Assembly: GCA_002414665.1 (NCBI GenBank)
Contig: DIAF01000035.1
Location: 1-14,161 of the forward strand
Reading direction: 5' to 3'
DNA from: Halieaceae bacterium UBA5085
GTDB lineage: Bacteria > Pseudomonadota > Gammaproteobacteria > Pseudomonadales > Halieaceae
Length of the DNA: 14,161 bases
Positions 6,168 to 13,408 of this stretch are shown here, piece after piece. Made by a program: the position numbers and the translations under genes. Numbering within the stretch: the stretch's first letter is position 1; each line of letters opens with the position of its first letter. The notes under the pieces are model-generated. The model saw nothing but the letters and a program-made list of their open reading frames with translations. It was not told the origin of the DNA and made no database searches.

Positions 6168-6974
6168 ATGTGCCTGATTGCTTTTGGCTGGAAAGTCCTC
6201 ACTGATGCGCCGCTGGTGCTCGCGGCCAATCGGGACGAATTCTACCGCCGGCCCACCGCCGCAGCCGGATTCTGGCAGGAGCACCCGGCCATGCTGGCAG
6301 GGCGCGATCTGGAGGCTGGCGGCACCTGGATGGGCGTAACGCGGAGCGGGCGCTTTGCCGCGGTCACCAACTTCCGCGACCCCGCGCAAACCGCACCGGC
6401 CGCGCGCTCCCGCGGAGAACTCGCGGTCAATTTCCTCACGGGGGAAACCACGCCGGAGGACTATCTGCGCAGTCTGGCCGCTGCCGGGGACGACTACGCG
6501 GGGTTCAATCTGCTGGTCGGGACCGTGGAGGAACTCTGGTACTACAGCAATCGCCTGGGCGACGAGCCCGCAAGACCCCTGCCACCCGGCGTTTACGGGT
6601 TGAGCAATGAACGCCTGGACACGCCCTGGCCCAAGCTGTTGCGCGCACGCTCACGGTTGGCGGCGCTGATCGATGCCGGCACCCTGGACCACGACGCCCT
6701 GCAGGCCGCCGTCGCAGACCGCAGCCTCGCGCCCGAGCACGCCCTGCATCCGTCGGAGCACGGGGCGCGCATGGACCGCAGACTTTCTGCGCAATTCATC
6801 GTCACCCCCGATTACGGCACCCGGGCCACCACGTCACTGACGATACAGCGTGCGGGCAAAGGGGCCGAGACCACTATCGCCTGGCGGGAAACCCGGTTTG
6901 ACCACGGCGGGCAAGAGGCCGGGCGCAATGACTACCGGTTCGCCGCGGCACTCAGCCCAGGGGGGCGTGGATAA
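6168..6974 (+). CDS. NRDE family protein (TANGO2-like)
   Basis: A 268-residue member of the NRDE/TANGO2 family, named for the N-R-D-E motif seen here at residues 21-24. The protein starts M-C-L-I-A-F; the cysteine at residue 2 is typical and could act as an N-terminal nucleophile after Met removal, because the fold resembles Ntn hydrolases. Other family blocks are GTWMGVTRSGRFAAVTNFRD and GVYGLSNERLDTPWPK. The cellular role in bacteria is unclear; eukaryotic TANGO2 has been linked to haem and lipid handling. The ATG at 6168 has a good GGAGG eight bases upstream. No signal peptide is visible, so it should be cytoplasmic. It is divergent from lgt and convergent with ptsP, and its last 23 bp overlap the end of ptsP. 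Its orientation interrupts the otherwise co-directional rppH-ptsP and lgt-thyA genes. Confidence 0.9.
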   Translation: MCLIAFGWKVLTDAPLVLAANRDEFYRRPTAAAGFWQEHPAMLAGRDLEAGGTWMGVTRSGRFAAVTNFRDPAQTAPAARSRGELAVNFLTGETTPEDYLRSLAAAGDDYAGFNLLVGTVEELWYYSNRLGDEPARPLPPGVYGLSNERLDTPWPKLLRARSRLAALIDAGTLDHDALQAAVADRSLAPEHALHPSEHGARMDRRLSAQFIVTPDYGTRATTSLTIQRAGKGAETTIAWRETRFDHGGQEAGRNDYRFAAALSPGGRG

Positions 6975-9234
6975 ACTGTTGCAGGCCGTGCGCGGCCATG
7001 AAGGCGTGCAGACGCAACTGCACCGCCTCGGCGTGCTCCAGCAACATGATCTCTGCCAGCAATTCGCGCGCCTCGGCGTGGGTCAGGCTGCGCAGGGACT
7101 TCTTGACCCGCGGCAGGGCCGTGGCATTCATCGACAGCACTTCGTAGCCCATGGCCATCAGCAGCACCGCTGCCAGGGGGTCGCCGGCGAGCTCACCGCA
7201 GATGCTCACCGGCTTGCCCTCTGCGGCGCCGGCATCCGCGACCATACACAGCGCCTGCAGCACCGCCGGGTGATACGCGTGATAAAGGCCGGCAACGCGG
7301 GCGTTGTTGCGATCGACAGCGAGCAGGTACTGAGTCAGGTCGTTACTGCCCACCGAGAGGAAATCGGCGCGCCGCGCCAAGGCCCGTGCCTGATACACGG
7401 CGGACGGCACCTCCACCATCACACCGATGGGCGGCAGGGCCACCTCCGTACCCTCCTGCACGATCTCCCGGTGACCGCGATGGATCAGCGCCAGGGCTTC
7501 TTCGAATTCCGCGATATTGCTGATCATGGGCAACATGATGCGCAGGTTGCCGTAGCCGGCATTGGCCTTGAGCATGGCGCGCACCTGTGCCAGGAAAATC
7601 TCCGGGTGGTCCAGCGTGACGCGGATGCCGCGCCAGCCCAGAAAGGGGTTGTCTTCCGCTATCGGGAAATACGGCAGCGCCTTGTCGCCACCGATGTCCA
7701 GGGTGCGCATGGTGACCGGACGCGGGGCAAAGGCGGCGAGCTGCTCCCGGTAGATCTGCCGCTGCTCTTCCTCGCTGGGGAAACGGTCCCGCAGCAGAAA
7801 CGGTACTTCGGTGCGGTACAGGCCGACACCCTCCGCGCCCTGCTCCAGGGAACGCGTTACATCGGCCATCAGCCCGGTGTTGACCCACAGCGGCAGGCGG
7901 TGACCGTCCAGGGTCTCGCAGGGCAGGTCGCGCAGGGACTCCAGATCGCGGGAGACGGCGCGGTCCTGGTCCACCACTTCCTGAAACCGCGCTCGCACCT
8001 CCGGCAGTGGGTTCAGGTGCACGATGCCGTTGTAGCCATCGACCACCAGCTCCCGGTCCTGCAGGCGGGTGTAGGGCAGGTCGACCGCGCCCATCACGGT
8101 GGGCACGCCCATGGCCCGCGCGAGAATGGCGACGTGAGAATTGCCTGAGCCGCGCACCGAAATCAGCCCTGCCAACTGCTCCCGGGGCACCTCGCCGAGG
8201 GAGGACGCGGTCAGCTCCTCGCCCACCAGGATCGTCTGCGGCGGATAAACCACCTGCTCAGAGCGAGCAGCGTCTTGCAGGTAAGCAAGCACTCGCGTAC
8301 CCAGGTCCTTGACATCCACCGCACGCTCGCGCAGGTAACTGTGCTCCATGCGCTCGAAATGGCGAATGTGGCGAATCATCACTTCGCTCAAGGCGCCCTG
8401 CGCCCATTGCCCGGCCTTGATCAGGCTCGCCACCTCGCCGCCGATGGCCGAGTCGTCGAGGATGCCGAGGTATACGTCGAACAGGGCGTGGTCCTCGGCG
8501 CTCATCTCCCCGCGCAGGTTGTCGGAGACACCCTGGATATCGGCGCGAACACTGGCCAGCGCCGCTTTAAAAGCACGCAGTTCCTGGCGCCGATCGCTGG
8601 CGGTCTTGCGCGGCACCGCATAGAGATCAGCAACCGGCGAGACCACCACCGCAGTGCCAATCGCCACACCCGGCGCGCCGGGTATGCCGTTGATACGCGC
8701 CGGGGCCGCGGCGCCCCCGAGCAATTCCTCCTGCACCGCACCGGTGACCCGGGCGTGGGCAATGACGGCCGCCAGCTGCGCTGACATGGTCACCAGAAAG
8801 GCTTCCTCGCTTTCGTCGAAACGACGCCGTTTGGCCTGTTGTATGATCAACACCCCCAGCACGTCGCGCTGGTGAATGATGGGCACGCCCAGAAAGGCGT
8901 GGAAAGGCTCCTCGCCGAGACCTTCCAGCAGCTGGAAACTGGGGTGGCTCTCTGCGTCCTCGAGGTTGACCGGTTCTTCCCGCTGGGCGACGAGGCCGAC
9001 CAGGCCCTCACTCGGCGCCAGGCTGGCCTCCCCCACCTGCAGAGGGTTCAGGCCTTCCGTGGCGCGAAAGACAAACCGTCCGCTGGCCTCATCGCGCATG
9101 TAGACGCTGCAGACCTCGGTACCCATGGCGTCCCGGACGCGCTTGACGATGATCTGCAAGGCATCATTGAGTCCCTCGGCGGCGTTCACCTCCTGCACAA
9201 TGTTGCGGAGCGTCTCGAGCATCATGGCTGCCAT
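6952..9234 (-). CDS. ptsP: PEP-protein phosphotransferase PtsP (EI-Ntr) with GAF domain
   Basis: Enzyme I of the nitrogen phosphotransferase system, which passes phosphate from PEP to NPr (PtsO) and on to EIIA-Ntr (PtsN) for regulation rather than sugar uptake. The 760 residues are in the usual order: a GAF sensor domain (about 6-160), a linker, an enzyme I N-terminal domain (about 181-385) with the phosphorylatable H367 in RGSGNSHVAILARAMG, and the PEP-binding TIM barrel (about 430-740). The barrel contains TLDIGGDKALPYF, GWRGIRV, GSNDLTQYLLAVDRNN and the active cysteine C679 in ICGELAGDP. Length is close to E. coli PtsP (748). The ATG at 9234 overlaps the rppH stop (TGATG). ATGs at 9225 and 9222 are equally possible, and none has a strong ribosome-binding site, which fits translational coupling to rppH. 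Confidence 0.96.
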   Translation of the reverse strand: MAAMMLETLRNIVQEVNAAEGLNDALQIIVKRVRDAMGTEVCSVYMRDEASGRFVFRATEGLNPLQVGEASLAPSEGLVGLVAQREEPVNLEDAESHPSFQLLEGLGEEPFHAFLGVPIIHQRDVLGVLIIQQAKRRRFDESEEAFLVTMSAQLAAVIAHARVTGAVQEELLGGAAAPARINGIPGAPGVAIGTAVVVSPVADLYAVPRKTASDRRQELRAFKAALASVRADIQGVSDNLRGEMSAEDHALFDVYLGILDDSAIGGEVASLIKAGQWAQGALSEVMIRHIRHFERMEHSYLRERAVDVKDLGTRVLAYLQDAARSEQVVYPPQTILVGEELTASSLGEVPREQLAGLISVRGSGNSHVAILARAMGVPTVMGAVDLPYTRLQDRELVVDGYNGIVHLNPLPEVRARFQEVVDQDRAVSRDLESLRDLPCETLDGHRLPLWVNTGLMADVTRSLEQGAEGVGLYRTEVPFLLRDRFPSEEEQRQIYREQLAAFAPRPVTMRTLDIGGDKALPYFPIAEDNPFLGWRGIRVTLDHPEIFLAQVRAMLKANAGYGNLRIMLPMISNIAEFEEALALIHRGHREIVQEGTEVALPPIGVMVEVPSAVYQARALARRADFLSVGSNDLTQYLLAVDRNNARVAGLYHAYHPAVLQALCMVADAGAAEGKPVSICGELAGDPLAAVLLMAMGYEVLSMNATALPRVKKSLRSLTHAEARELLAEIMLLEHAEAVQLRLHAFMAAHGLQQFIHAPLG

Positions 9235-9728
9235 CAGCTGTGCGCATCCGTGAGACGTGCAAGCGGCGGCGCCAGTTCCTTGAGTGCGCGGCGATAGACT
9301 TCACGCTTGAACGACACCACCTGGTTCAGGGGGTACCAGTAGCTCACCCATTGCCAGTGGTCGAACTCGGGTTTGTGGTTCGCCGTGAGGCACACGGCCT
9401 CGTCGGCAGCACGCAGGTGGAGCAAAAACCATTTCTGTTTCTGGCCAATGCACACCGGGTTCTGGTCCTTGCGCACAAAGCGCCGCGGCAGGCGGTAGCG
9501 CAGCCAGCCACGGGTCGCTGCGACCACATTGACCGCCTCGGGGCCGAGGCCGACTTCCTCGTGCAACTCGCGGTACAGCGCTTCTTCAGGCGTTTCGCCA
9601 GGGTTGATACCCCCCTGGGGAAATTGCCAGGCATCGCGGCCGCCAATACGGCGCGCCCACAGAAGCTGGCCCGCGTCATTGGCCAGTATGATCCCGACGT
9701 TGGGCCTGAATCCCTCTGAATCGATCAC
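9234..9728 (-). CDS. rppH: RNA pyrophosphohydrolase RppH
   Basis: A Nudix hydrolase that removes pyrophosphate from the 5' end of triphosphorylated mRNA and so triggers RNase E-dependent decay. It has 164 residues (E. coli RppH has 176). The N-terminus IDSEGFRPNVGIILAN and the complete Nudix box at residues 39-61 (G-x5-E-x7-REL-x-EE-x-G-L, with metal-binding E54, E57 and E58) are diagnostic. QFPQGG before the box and YWYPLNQVVSFKREVY near the C-terminus also fit. The start codon is GTG at 9728, with AAGGA nine to ten bases upstream; an ATG ten bases further up is out of frame. The rppH-ptsP pair is conserved in gammaproteobacteria. In E. coli ptsP follows rppH in the same way. Confidence 0.96.
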   Translation of the reverse strand: MIDSEGFRPNVGIILANDAGQLLWARRIGGRDAWQFPQGGINPGETPEEALYRELHEEVGLGPEAVNVVAATRGWLRYRLPRRFVRKDQNPVCIGQKQKWFLLHLRAADEAVCLTANHKPEFDHWQWVSYWYPLNQVVSFKREVYRRALKELAPPLARLTDAHS

Positions 9729-9787
9729 CGGATACCATCCTTATTATGCGACCGACTATTGTTCCACACTTTCCTGTGTCTGAGAAA

Positions 9788-9816
9788 TTTACTCTGCCGG
9801 CACAGCACGCTATTCT
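9788..9816 (+). promoter_or_regulatory. Putative promoter of the HAD-IB gene
   Basis: TTTACT (9788-9793), a 17-bp spacer, and TATTCT (9811-9816); each hexamer matches four of six consensus bases. Transcription would start near 9823, leaving a short leader of about 16 nt that still includes the GGAG ribosome-binding site at 9829-9832. It lies in the 110-bp gap between the divergent rppH and HAD genes. I could not identify a convincing rppH promoter in the same gap. Confidence 0.35.
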
Positions 9817-9838
9817 CGCGCCCTGCCTGGAGCGCGCC

Positions 9839-10495
9839 ATGACACTTGCCATTTTCGACCTCGACAACACGCTCATAAAGGGTGATAGCGACCACCTCTG
9901 GGGTCAGTTCGTCTGTGAACAGGGCCTGGTGGACAGCAGCCGCTTCGCCGAGGACAACGAGCGCTTCTACCGCGATTACCAGGCCGGCACGCTGGATATC
10001 GAAGCCTACCTGCGCTTCGCACTGGGTCCACTACGCGGGCGCTCACCCGAGGAGCTGGCGCCCCTGCACCGGCAATTCATGCGTGAGAAAATCGAGCCCA
10101 TCATGCTGCCCCGCGCGCGCGGCCTGATCGCCAACCACCGCGAACAGGGACACCATCTGCTGGTGATTACGGCGACCAACCATTTCATCACACGGCCCAT
10201 TGTGGATGCACTGGGCATCAGCGATCTGCTGGCCTGTGAAGCCGAACTGGTGGAGGGTCGCTACACCGGCGAACCCACGGGTATTCCGTCCTATCACCAG
10301 GGCAAGGTACTGCGCCTGCAAGCCTGGCTGGAAAGCAGGCAGCTGGACCTCGCTGGCAGCTGGTTCTACAGCGACTCGCACAACGACCTGCCCCTGCTGG
10401 AGTGCGTCGACTTCGCAGTCGCCGTGGACCCCGACGCGACTCTCAGGGCCCACGCGATAGCCGCCGGCTGGCCGGTTATATCCCTGCGGGACTGA
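9839..10495 (+). CDS. HAD-IB family phosphatase (SerB-like)
   Basis: A 218-residue haloacid-dehalogenase superfamily hydrolase. Motif I is FDLDNTL (residues 6-12; D7 nucleophile and D9 acid/base). Motif II is around HLLVITATNHFITRPIVDALG, motif III is the lysine in YHQGKVLRLQAWL, and motif IV is FYSDSHNDLPLLE. The large alpha-helical insert between motifs I and II places it in the IB subfamily with SerB-like enzymes. The substrate cannot be told; phosphoserine or histidinol phosphate are the usual annotations for relatives. The frame opens at 9746, but the ATG at 9839 starts directly at the HAD fold and has GGAG six bases upstream. It is divergent from rppH, a neighbour it also has in Pseudomonas. 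Its last 20 bp overlap the 3' end of the convergent rRNA methyltransferase gene. Confidence 0.93.
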   Translation: MTLAIFDLDNTLIKGDSDHLWGQFVCEQGLVDSSRFAEDNERFYRDYQAGTLDIEAYLRFALGPLRGRSPEELAPLHRQFMREKIEPIMLPRARGLIANHREQGHHLLVITATNHFITRPIVDALGISDLLACEAELVEGRYTGEPTGIPSYHQGKVLRLQAWLESRQLDLAGSWFYSDSHNDLPLLECVDFAVAVDPDATLRAHAIAAGWPVISLRD

Positions 10496-11675
10496 GCCGC
10501 CGGCAGAATACCGACTTCAGGTACTCGGTTTCGGGAATCAGCGGGTGCACGGGATGATCCGGCCCCTGACCGCCCTGCTCCAGCACGCGCACGTCACAAT
10601 CATTGCGCCGCGCAGCACCCTGTATGGCCAGCAACAGGTCTGCCCGTGACAGGTGCATCGAGCAGGAGGCGGACACCAGCACGCCGCCAGGGCTGAGCAG
10701 ACCCAGGCCGAGCTCGTTGATCCGCTGGTACGCCTTGATGCCTTTCTTGATATCCCTGCGCCTCTGGATAAACGCCGGCGGATCAACGATTACCAGATCG
10801 AACTGCCGGCCCTCGTCGCGCAGGGCCTGCAGCACACCGGCAGCCTGCCCCTGGCGCACCGCCACCCTGCTTTCCAGGCCGTTAAGCCGGGCATTCGCCT
10901 CCACGCCGGCCAGGGCCGTTGCCGAACTGTCGACACAAAGTACGGCGCTGGCGCCACAGGCCGCTGCCTGAATGCCCCAGCCGCCTATGTAGCTGTAGAC
11001 GTCCAGCACGCGCTGACCGGGTGCATAGTCCCGCAGGCGGGCCCGGGCCAGGCGGTGATCGTAGAACCAGCCGGTCTTCTGCCCCTGCAACACCGGTGCT
11101 GCAAACGCCACACCGTTTTCCTGCAGGGGCAGCACCTCGGGCACATCACCGAATACCACCTCCACCCGATCTGCAAGGCCCTGCTCGCGACGACTGCGGC
11201 TGTCTGCCCGCAGCAGGATGCCGGCAGGCCGCAGCACACTGACCAGCGCCTCGATAACTGCGGCCTCATGCTGCTCTATGCCTGCATTGTGGAACTGCAT
11301 GACCAGGTACTCGCCGAAACGATCGACCACAAGGCCGGGGATACCGTCGCTGTCGCCGTAGATCAGGCGGTAGCATTGACCGGGCAGCAACGCCTCACGA
11401 CTGGCCAGTGCCCGCGCCACCAGGGAGGAGAGCCACTGGCTGGACAGTGCCTGCTCAATGCCCTGGGCATACAGGCGGGCGCAAATCAGGGATTGCGGCT
11501 CCATGTAGGCAGAGCCGAGCAGGGCGCCGTTGGCACGCCGCACCTGCACCAGGTCACCCGCGGCAAAGGACTGCAACGGGCTGCGCTGTACATCGACTTC
11601 GTTGGAGAATACCCAGAGGTGCCCCGCGGCCAGGCGCCGATCGGCCCCGGGGCGCAGGAACAGGTCCGTGTTCAC
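10476..11675 (-). CDS. rlmI: RlmI-like class I SAM-dependent 23S rRNA methyltransferase
   Basis: A 399-residue protein of the RlmI/RlmK family; E. coli RlmI makes m5C1962 in 23S rRNA. An N-terminal PUA domain (about 1-75) is followed by the EEHEE-like linker and a Rossmann methyltransferase domain. Motifs are GQKTGWFYDHR (199-208), the SAM-binding VLDVYSYIGGWGIQA (223-237), VDPPAF (297-302) and the cysteine-containing SASCSMHLS (335-343), where C338 is the candidate catalytic cysteine. The start is GTG at 11675, overlapping the gcvH stop as GTGA; the first ATG in frame is about 57 codons later, inside the PUA domain, so the GTG is well supported. It shares the gcvH transcription unit, and its 3' end overlaps the HAD-IB gene. 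The exact rRNA target is inferred from family resemblance. Confidence 0.9.
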   Translation of the reverse strand: MNTDLFLRPGADRRLAAGHLWVFSNEVDVQRSPLQSFAAGDLVQVRRANGALLGSAYMEPQSLICARLYAQGIEQALSSQWLSSLVARALASREALLPGQCYRLIYGDSDGIPGLVVDRFGEYLVMQFHNAGIEQHEAAVIEALVSVLRPAGILLRADSRSRREQGLADRVEVVFGDVPEVLPLQENGVAFAAPVLQGQKTGWFYDHRLARARLRDYAPGQRVLDVYSYIGGWGIQAAACGASAVLCVDSSATALAGVEANARLNGLESRVAVRQGQAAGVLQALRDEGRQFDLVIVDPPAFIQRRRDIKKGIKAYQRINELGLGLLSPGGVLVSASCSMHLSRADLLLAIQGAARRNDCDVRVLEQGGQGPDHPVHPLIPETEYLKSVFCRRLSPAGI

Positions 11676-12061
11676 TCGTCGGCGCAGTGGTTGGCGTAGT
11701 CCTCGGCACTCAGCAGTTTCTCGAGTTCACTGGTGTCATCGGGCTGCAGGCGGAAAAACCAGCCGTCGTTATACGGGTCCGAGTTGACCGTCTCGGGCTC
11801 GTCTTCCAGTGCCTCGTTCACCGCGATGACTTCACCGCTGATGGGCGCGTAGATATCCGATGCCGCCTTGACCGACTCCACGACGCCGGCCTCGTCGCCG
11901 GCCGCCAGTCGATCGCCAACACCGGGCACTTCGACAAACACCACATCGCCCAAAGCTTCCTGCGCGTGGTCGGTGATGCCGATCGTGACCGTGCCGTCCT
12001 CTTCCAGACGCGCCCATTCATGGCTGCTCGCGTACTTCAATTCACTCGGGGTCATGCTCAT
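11672..12061 (-). CDS. gcvH: Glycine cleavage system H protein
   Basis: The lipoyl-carrying shuttle of the glycine cleavage complex, moving the aminomethyl group between P, T and L proteins. It has 129 residues, the usual length. The N-terminus LKYASSHEWARLE, then TIGITDHAQEALGDVVFVEVP, then the lipoylation site ESVKAASDIYAP (K65) and the C-terminal NDGWFFRL block are all typical. The ATG at 12061 has GAGAGG about seven bases upstream; the open frame extends further but without H-protein sequence. In E. coli the order is ubiH-ubiI-gcvT-gcvH-gcvP. Here gcvH follows the ubi genes with no gcvT before it and an rRNA methyltransferase, not gcvP, after it. The partners must be encoded elsewhere if the complex is functional. 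It probably has its own promoter after the ubi terminator. Confidence 0.97.
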   Translation of the reverse strand: MSMTPSELKYASSHEWARLEEDGTVTIGITDHAQEALGDVVFVEVPGVGDRLAAGDEAGVVESVKAASDIYAPISGEVIAVNEALEDEPETVNSDPYNDGWFFRLQPDDTSELEKLLSAEDYANHCADE

Positions 12062-12111
12062 GGTGCGTCCTCTCGTACGGTGATCGGCGTCGGCCGACAG
12101 GGGAAACGCGC

Positions 12112-12139
12112 ATTCTACCGGGAGACCTCTGAAAAACAA
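12112..12139 (-). promoter_or_regulatory. Putative gcvH-rlmI promoter overlapping the ubi terminator
   Basis: On the minus strand, TTGTTT (12139-12134), a 16-bp spacer and TAGAAT (12117-12112; five of six bases of the -10 consensus). The -35 hexamer, three of six, lies within the U-tract of the upstream terminator. A start near 12105 gives a leader of about 45 nt, which contains the perfect palindrome GTCGGCCGAC but is too short for a glycine riboswitch. Confidence 0.35.
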
Positions 12140-12160
12140 TCTGTCCCCGCGTCGGGGACA
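12131..12160 (-). terminator. Rho-independent terminator after ubiI
   Basis: In transcription order, TGTCCCCG and CGGGGACA form a perfect 8-bp stem with a 3-base loop (ACG), 12 bp after the stop codon of the ubi hydroxylase gene. The run ATTGTTTTTC follows immediately after one G. It should end the ubiH-ubiI transcript before gcvH. The U-run is interrupted by one G, so termination may be partial. Confidence 0.7.
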
Positions 12161-12172
12161 ACCGGCAGTACG

Positions 12173-13408
12173 CTACTCGAGGGTGACTGATTCCGTCAGC
12201 CCCATGGCCTGGCGCATCAGCTGGTGTTTCAGCGGTCCGGCGCGATCGACACCGCGCATGCCGGCATTGCGCAGCCAGCGCAGGGGCAGCGCCGGCTGCT
12301 CGAACAGGCGTTTGAACCCCTCCATCGCTGCCATCATCGCCAGGTTCTCGCCCTTGCGCCGGCGCTGGTAGCGGCGCAATACCTCAATGCTGCCCGGATG
12401 CTCGCCGCGCTCCCGCGCACGCAGGACTTCCTCCGCCAGTACGGCCACATCCTGCAAACCGAGGTTGATACCCTGTCCCGCCAGCGGGTGAATGGTGTGC
12501 GCGGCATCGGCCACCAGCGCGGCGCCGGGCTGCACGTAGTCCACCGCGTGGCGTTGTCGCAGGGGGAAAGCGAAGCGCCGGGAACAGCCCAGCACCCGCC
12601 CGAGACGTCCTTCAAACGCGCGCTCCAGCGCGACGCAGAAATCCGCTGCCTCCAACGCCTGGATACTCTCCACACGTGAGGAGTCCAGCGACCACACAAT
12701 CGAGCAGTACGATGCGTCGGGGGTAGACGGCAAGGGCAGGAACGCCAGCGGACCGGTGGGCAGGAAGCGCTGCCAGGCGGTGGTCTGGTGCGGCTGCTCG
12801 ACCTGCACGGTCGCTACCACGGCATGGTGGCCGTAGTCCCACTCCCGGGTGCGGAAGGCGAGCAGCTCCCGCAGACGCGAATGCGCCCCATCCGCGGCCA
12901 CCACGAGTTCAGGACGCAACTGCGCCCCCGACGCCAGCGTCAGGGCGAGGGCGCCATCGGCGGCGCGCTCGCAGCCGGCGAGGGATTCGGGGGCCAGCAG
13001 ACGGACATCGGGGCAGGCCGCCAACCTGCCCAACAGCGCGCGCACCAGGGCGCGGTTCTCCACAATGTAACCGAGCGCTGCAGCACCAACATCGGCGCTG
13101 TCGAAATCGATGGATCCGGTGCCCTCGGCATCCCAGACCGTCATGTGATCATAGGCACAGAGCCGGTAATCAGCCACCGCCTGCCACGCCCCGAGCTCAC
13201 CGAGCAGGCGGCGGGAGCGGGGGTTCAGCGCGACCACGCGAGGGTCAAAACTCTCCAGTGCCAGCGTATCCGGCAACACCGCGCGCTCATCGCCCTGAGC
13301 CTCAATCACCACGATCTGCAGCCCGCGGCCAGAGAGCGCCGCAGCCAGCGCCGAGCCGGCGATTCCAGCGCCGACTATCGCCACATGGCAGGGCGGCAGC
13401 TCAGTCAT
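12173..13408 (-). CDS. ubiI: UbiH/UbiF/VisC/COQ6-family FAD hydroxylase, probably UbiI
   Basis: A 411-residue flavin monooxygenase that hydroxylates the aromatic ring of ubiquinone precursors. It shows the dinucleotide-binding GAGIAG (residues 13-18), FDPRVVALNPRSRRLLGELG (54-73), the DG motif VVAADGAHSRLRE (169-181) and the FAD-binding ADAAHTIHPLAGQGINLGLQD stretch (300-320). The last usually begins G-D; here the glycine is alanine (A300). The ATG at 13408 has GGAGG six bases upstream and overlaps the end of ubiH by 8 bp (ATGACTGA). The assignment to UbiI (C5 hydroxylation in E. coli) rests on position after ubiH, as in E. coli; UbiF-type activity cannot be excluded from sequence alone. The family is certain, the precise ring position is inferred. 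Confidence 0.9.
   Translation of the reverse strand: MTELPPCHVAIVGAGIAGSALAAALSGRGLQIVVIEAQGDERAVLPDTLALESFDPRVVALNPRSRRLLGELGAWQAVADYRLCAYDHMTVWDAEGTGSIDFDSADVGAAALGYIVENRALVRALLGRLAACPDVRLLAPESLAGCERAADGALALTLASGAQLRPELVVAADGAHSRLRELLAFRTREWDYGHHAVVATVQVEQPHQTTAWQRFLPTGPLAFLPLPSTPDASYCSIVWSLDSSRVESIQALEAADFCVALERAFEGRLGRVLGCSRRFAFPLRQRHAVDYVQPGAALVADAAHTIHPLAGQGINLGLQDVAVLAEEVLRARERGEHPGSIEVLRRYQRRRKGENLAMMAAMEGFKRLFEQPALPLRWLRNAGMRGVDRAGPLKHQLMRQAMGLTESVTLE

Noticed and set aside
6015..6389. Long N-terminal extension of Lgt
   Set aside because: The open frame runs back under the start of the NRDE gene and across the predicted promoter. The sequence is low-complexity and unlike Lgt.
6850..8148. 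A 432-codon plus-strand open frame antisense to ptsP
   Set aside because: Its translation is rich in His, Gln, Arg and Gly with no recognisable motif, and the opposite strand encodes an unmistakable PtsP. Long antisense frames are expected in GC-rich coding DNA.
9743..9748. CATAAT (minus strand) as the rppH -10 box
   Set aside because: Transcription would start at about 9736, after or within the AAGGA ribosome-binding site at 9742-9738. No -35 is visible at the right distance.
9746..9838. Extended N-terminus for the HAD-IB protein
   Set aside because: The 31 extra residues have no HAD character, and the ATG at 9839 has a good ribosome-binding site directly before the FDLDNT motif.
10653..11699. 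A 348-codon plus-strand open frame antisense to rlmI and the end of gcvH
   Set aside because: No family resemblance; the minus-strand methyltransferase has every expected motif over the same bases.
12062..12172. Glycine riboswitch upstream of gcvH
   Set aside because: Only 111 bp separate gcvH from ubiI. The terminator takes 30 of them and the predicted leader is about 45 nt, too short for a glycine aptamer, and no aptamer-like pairing is seen.
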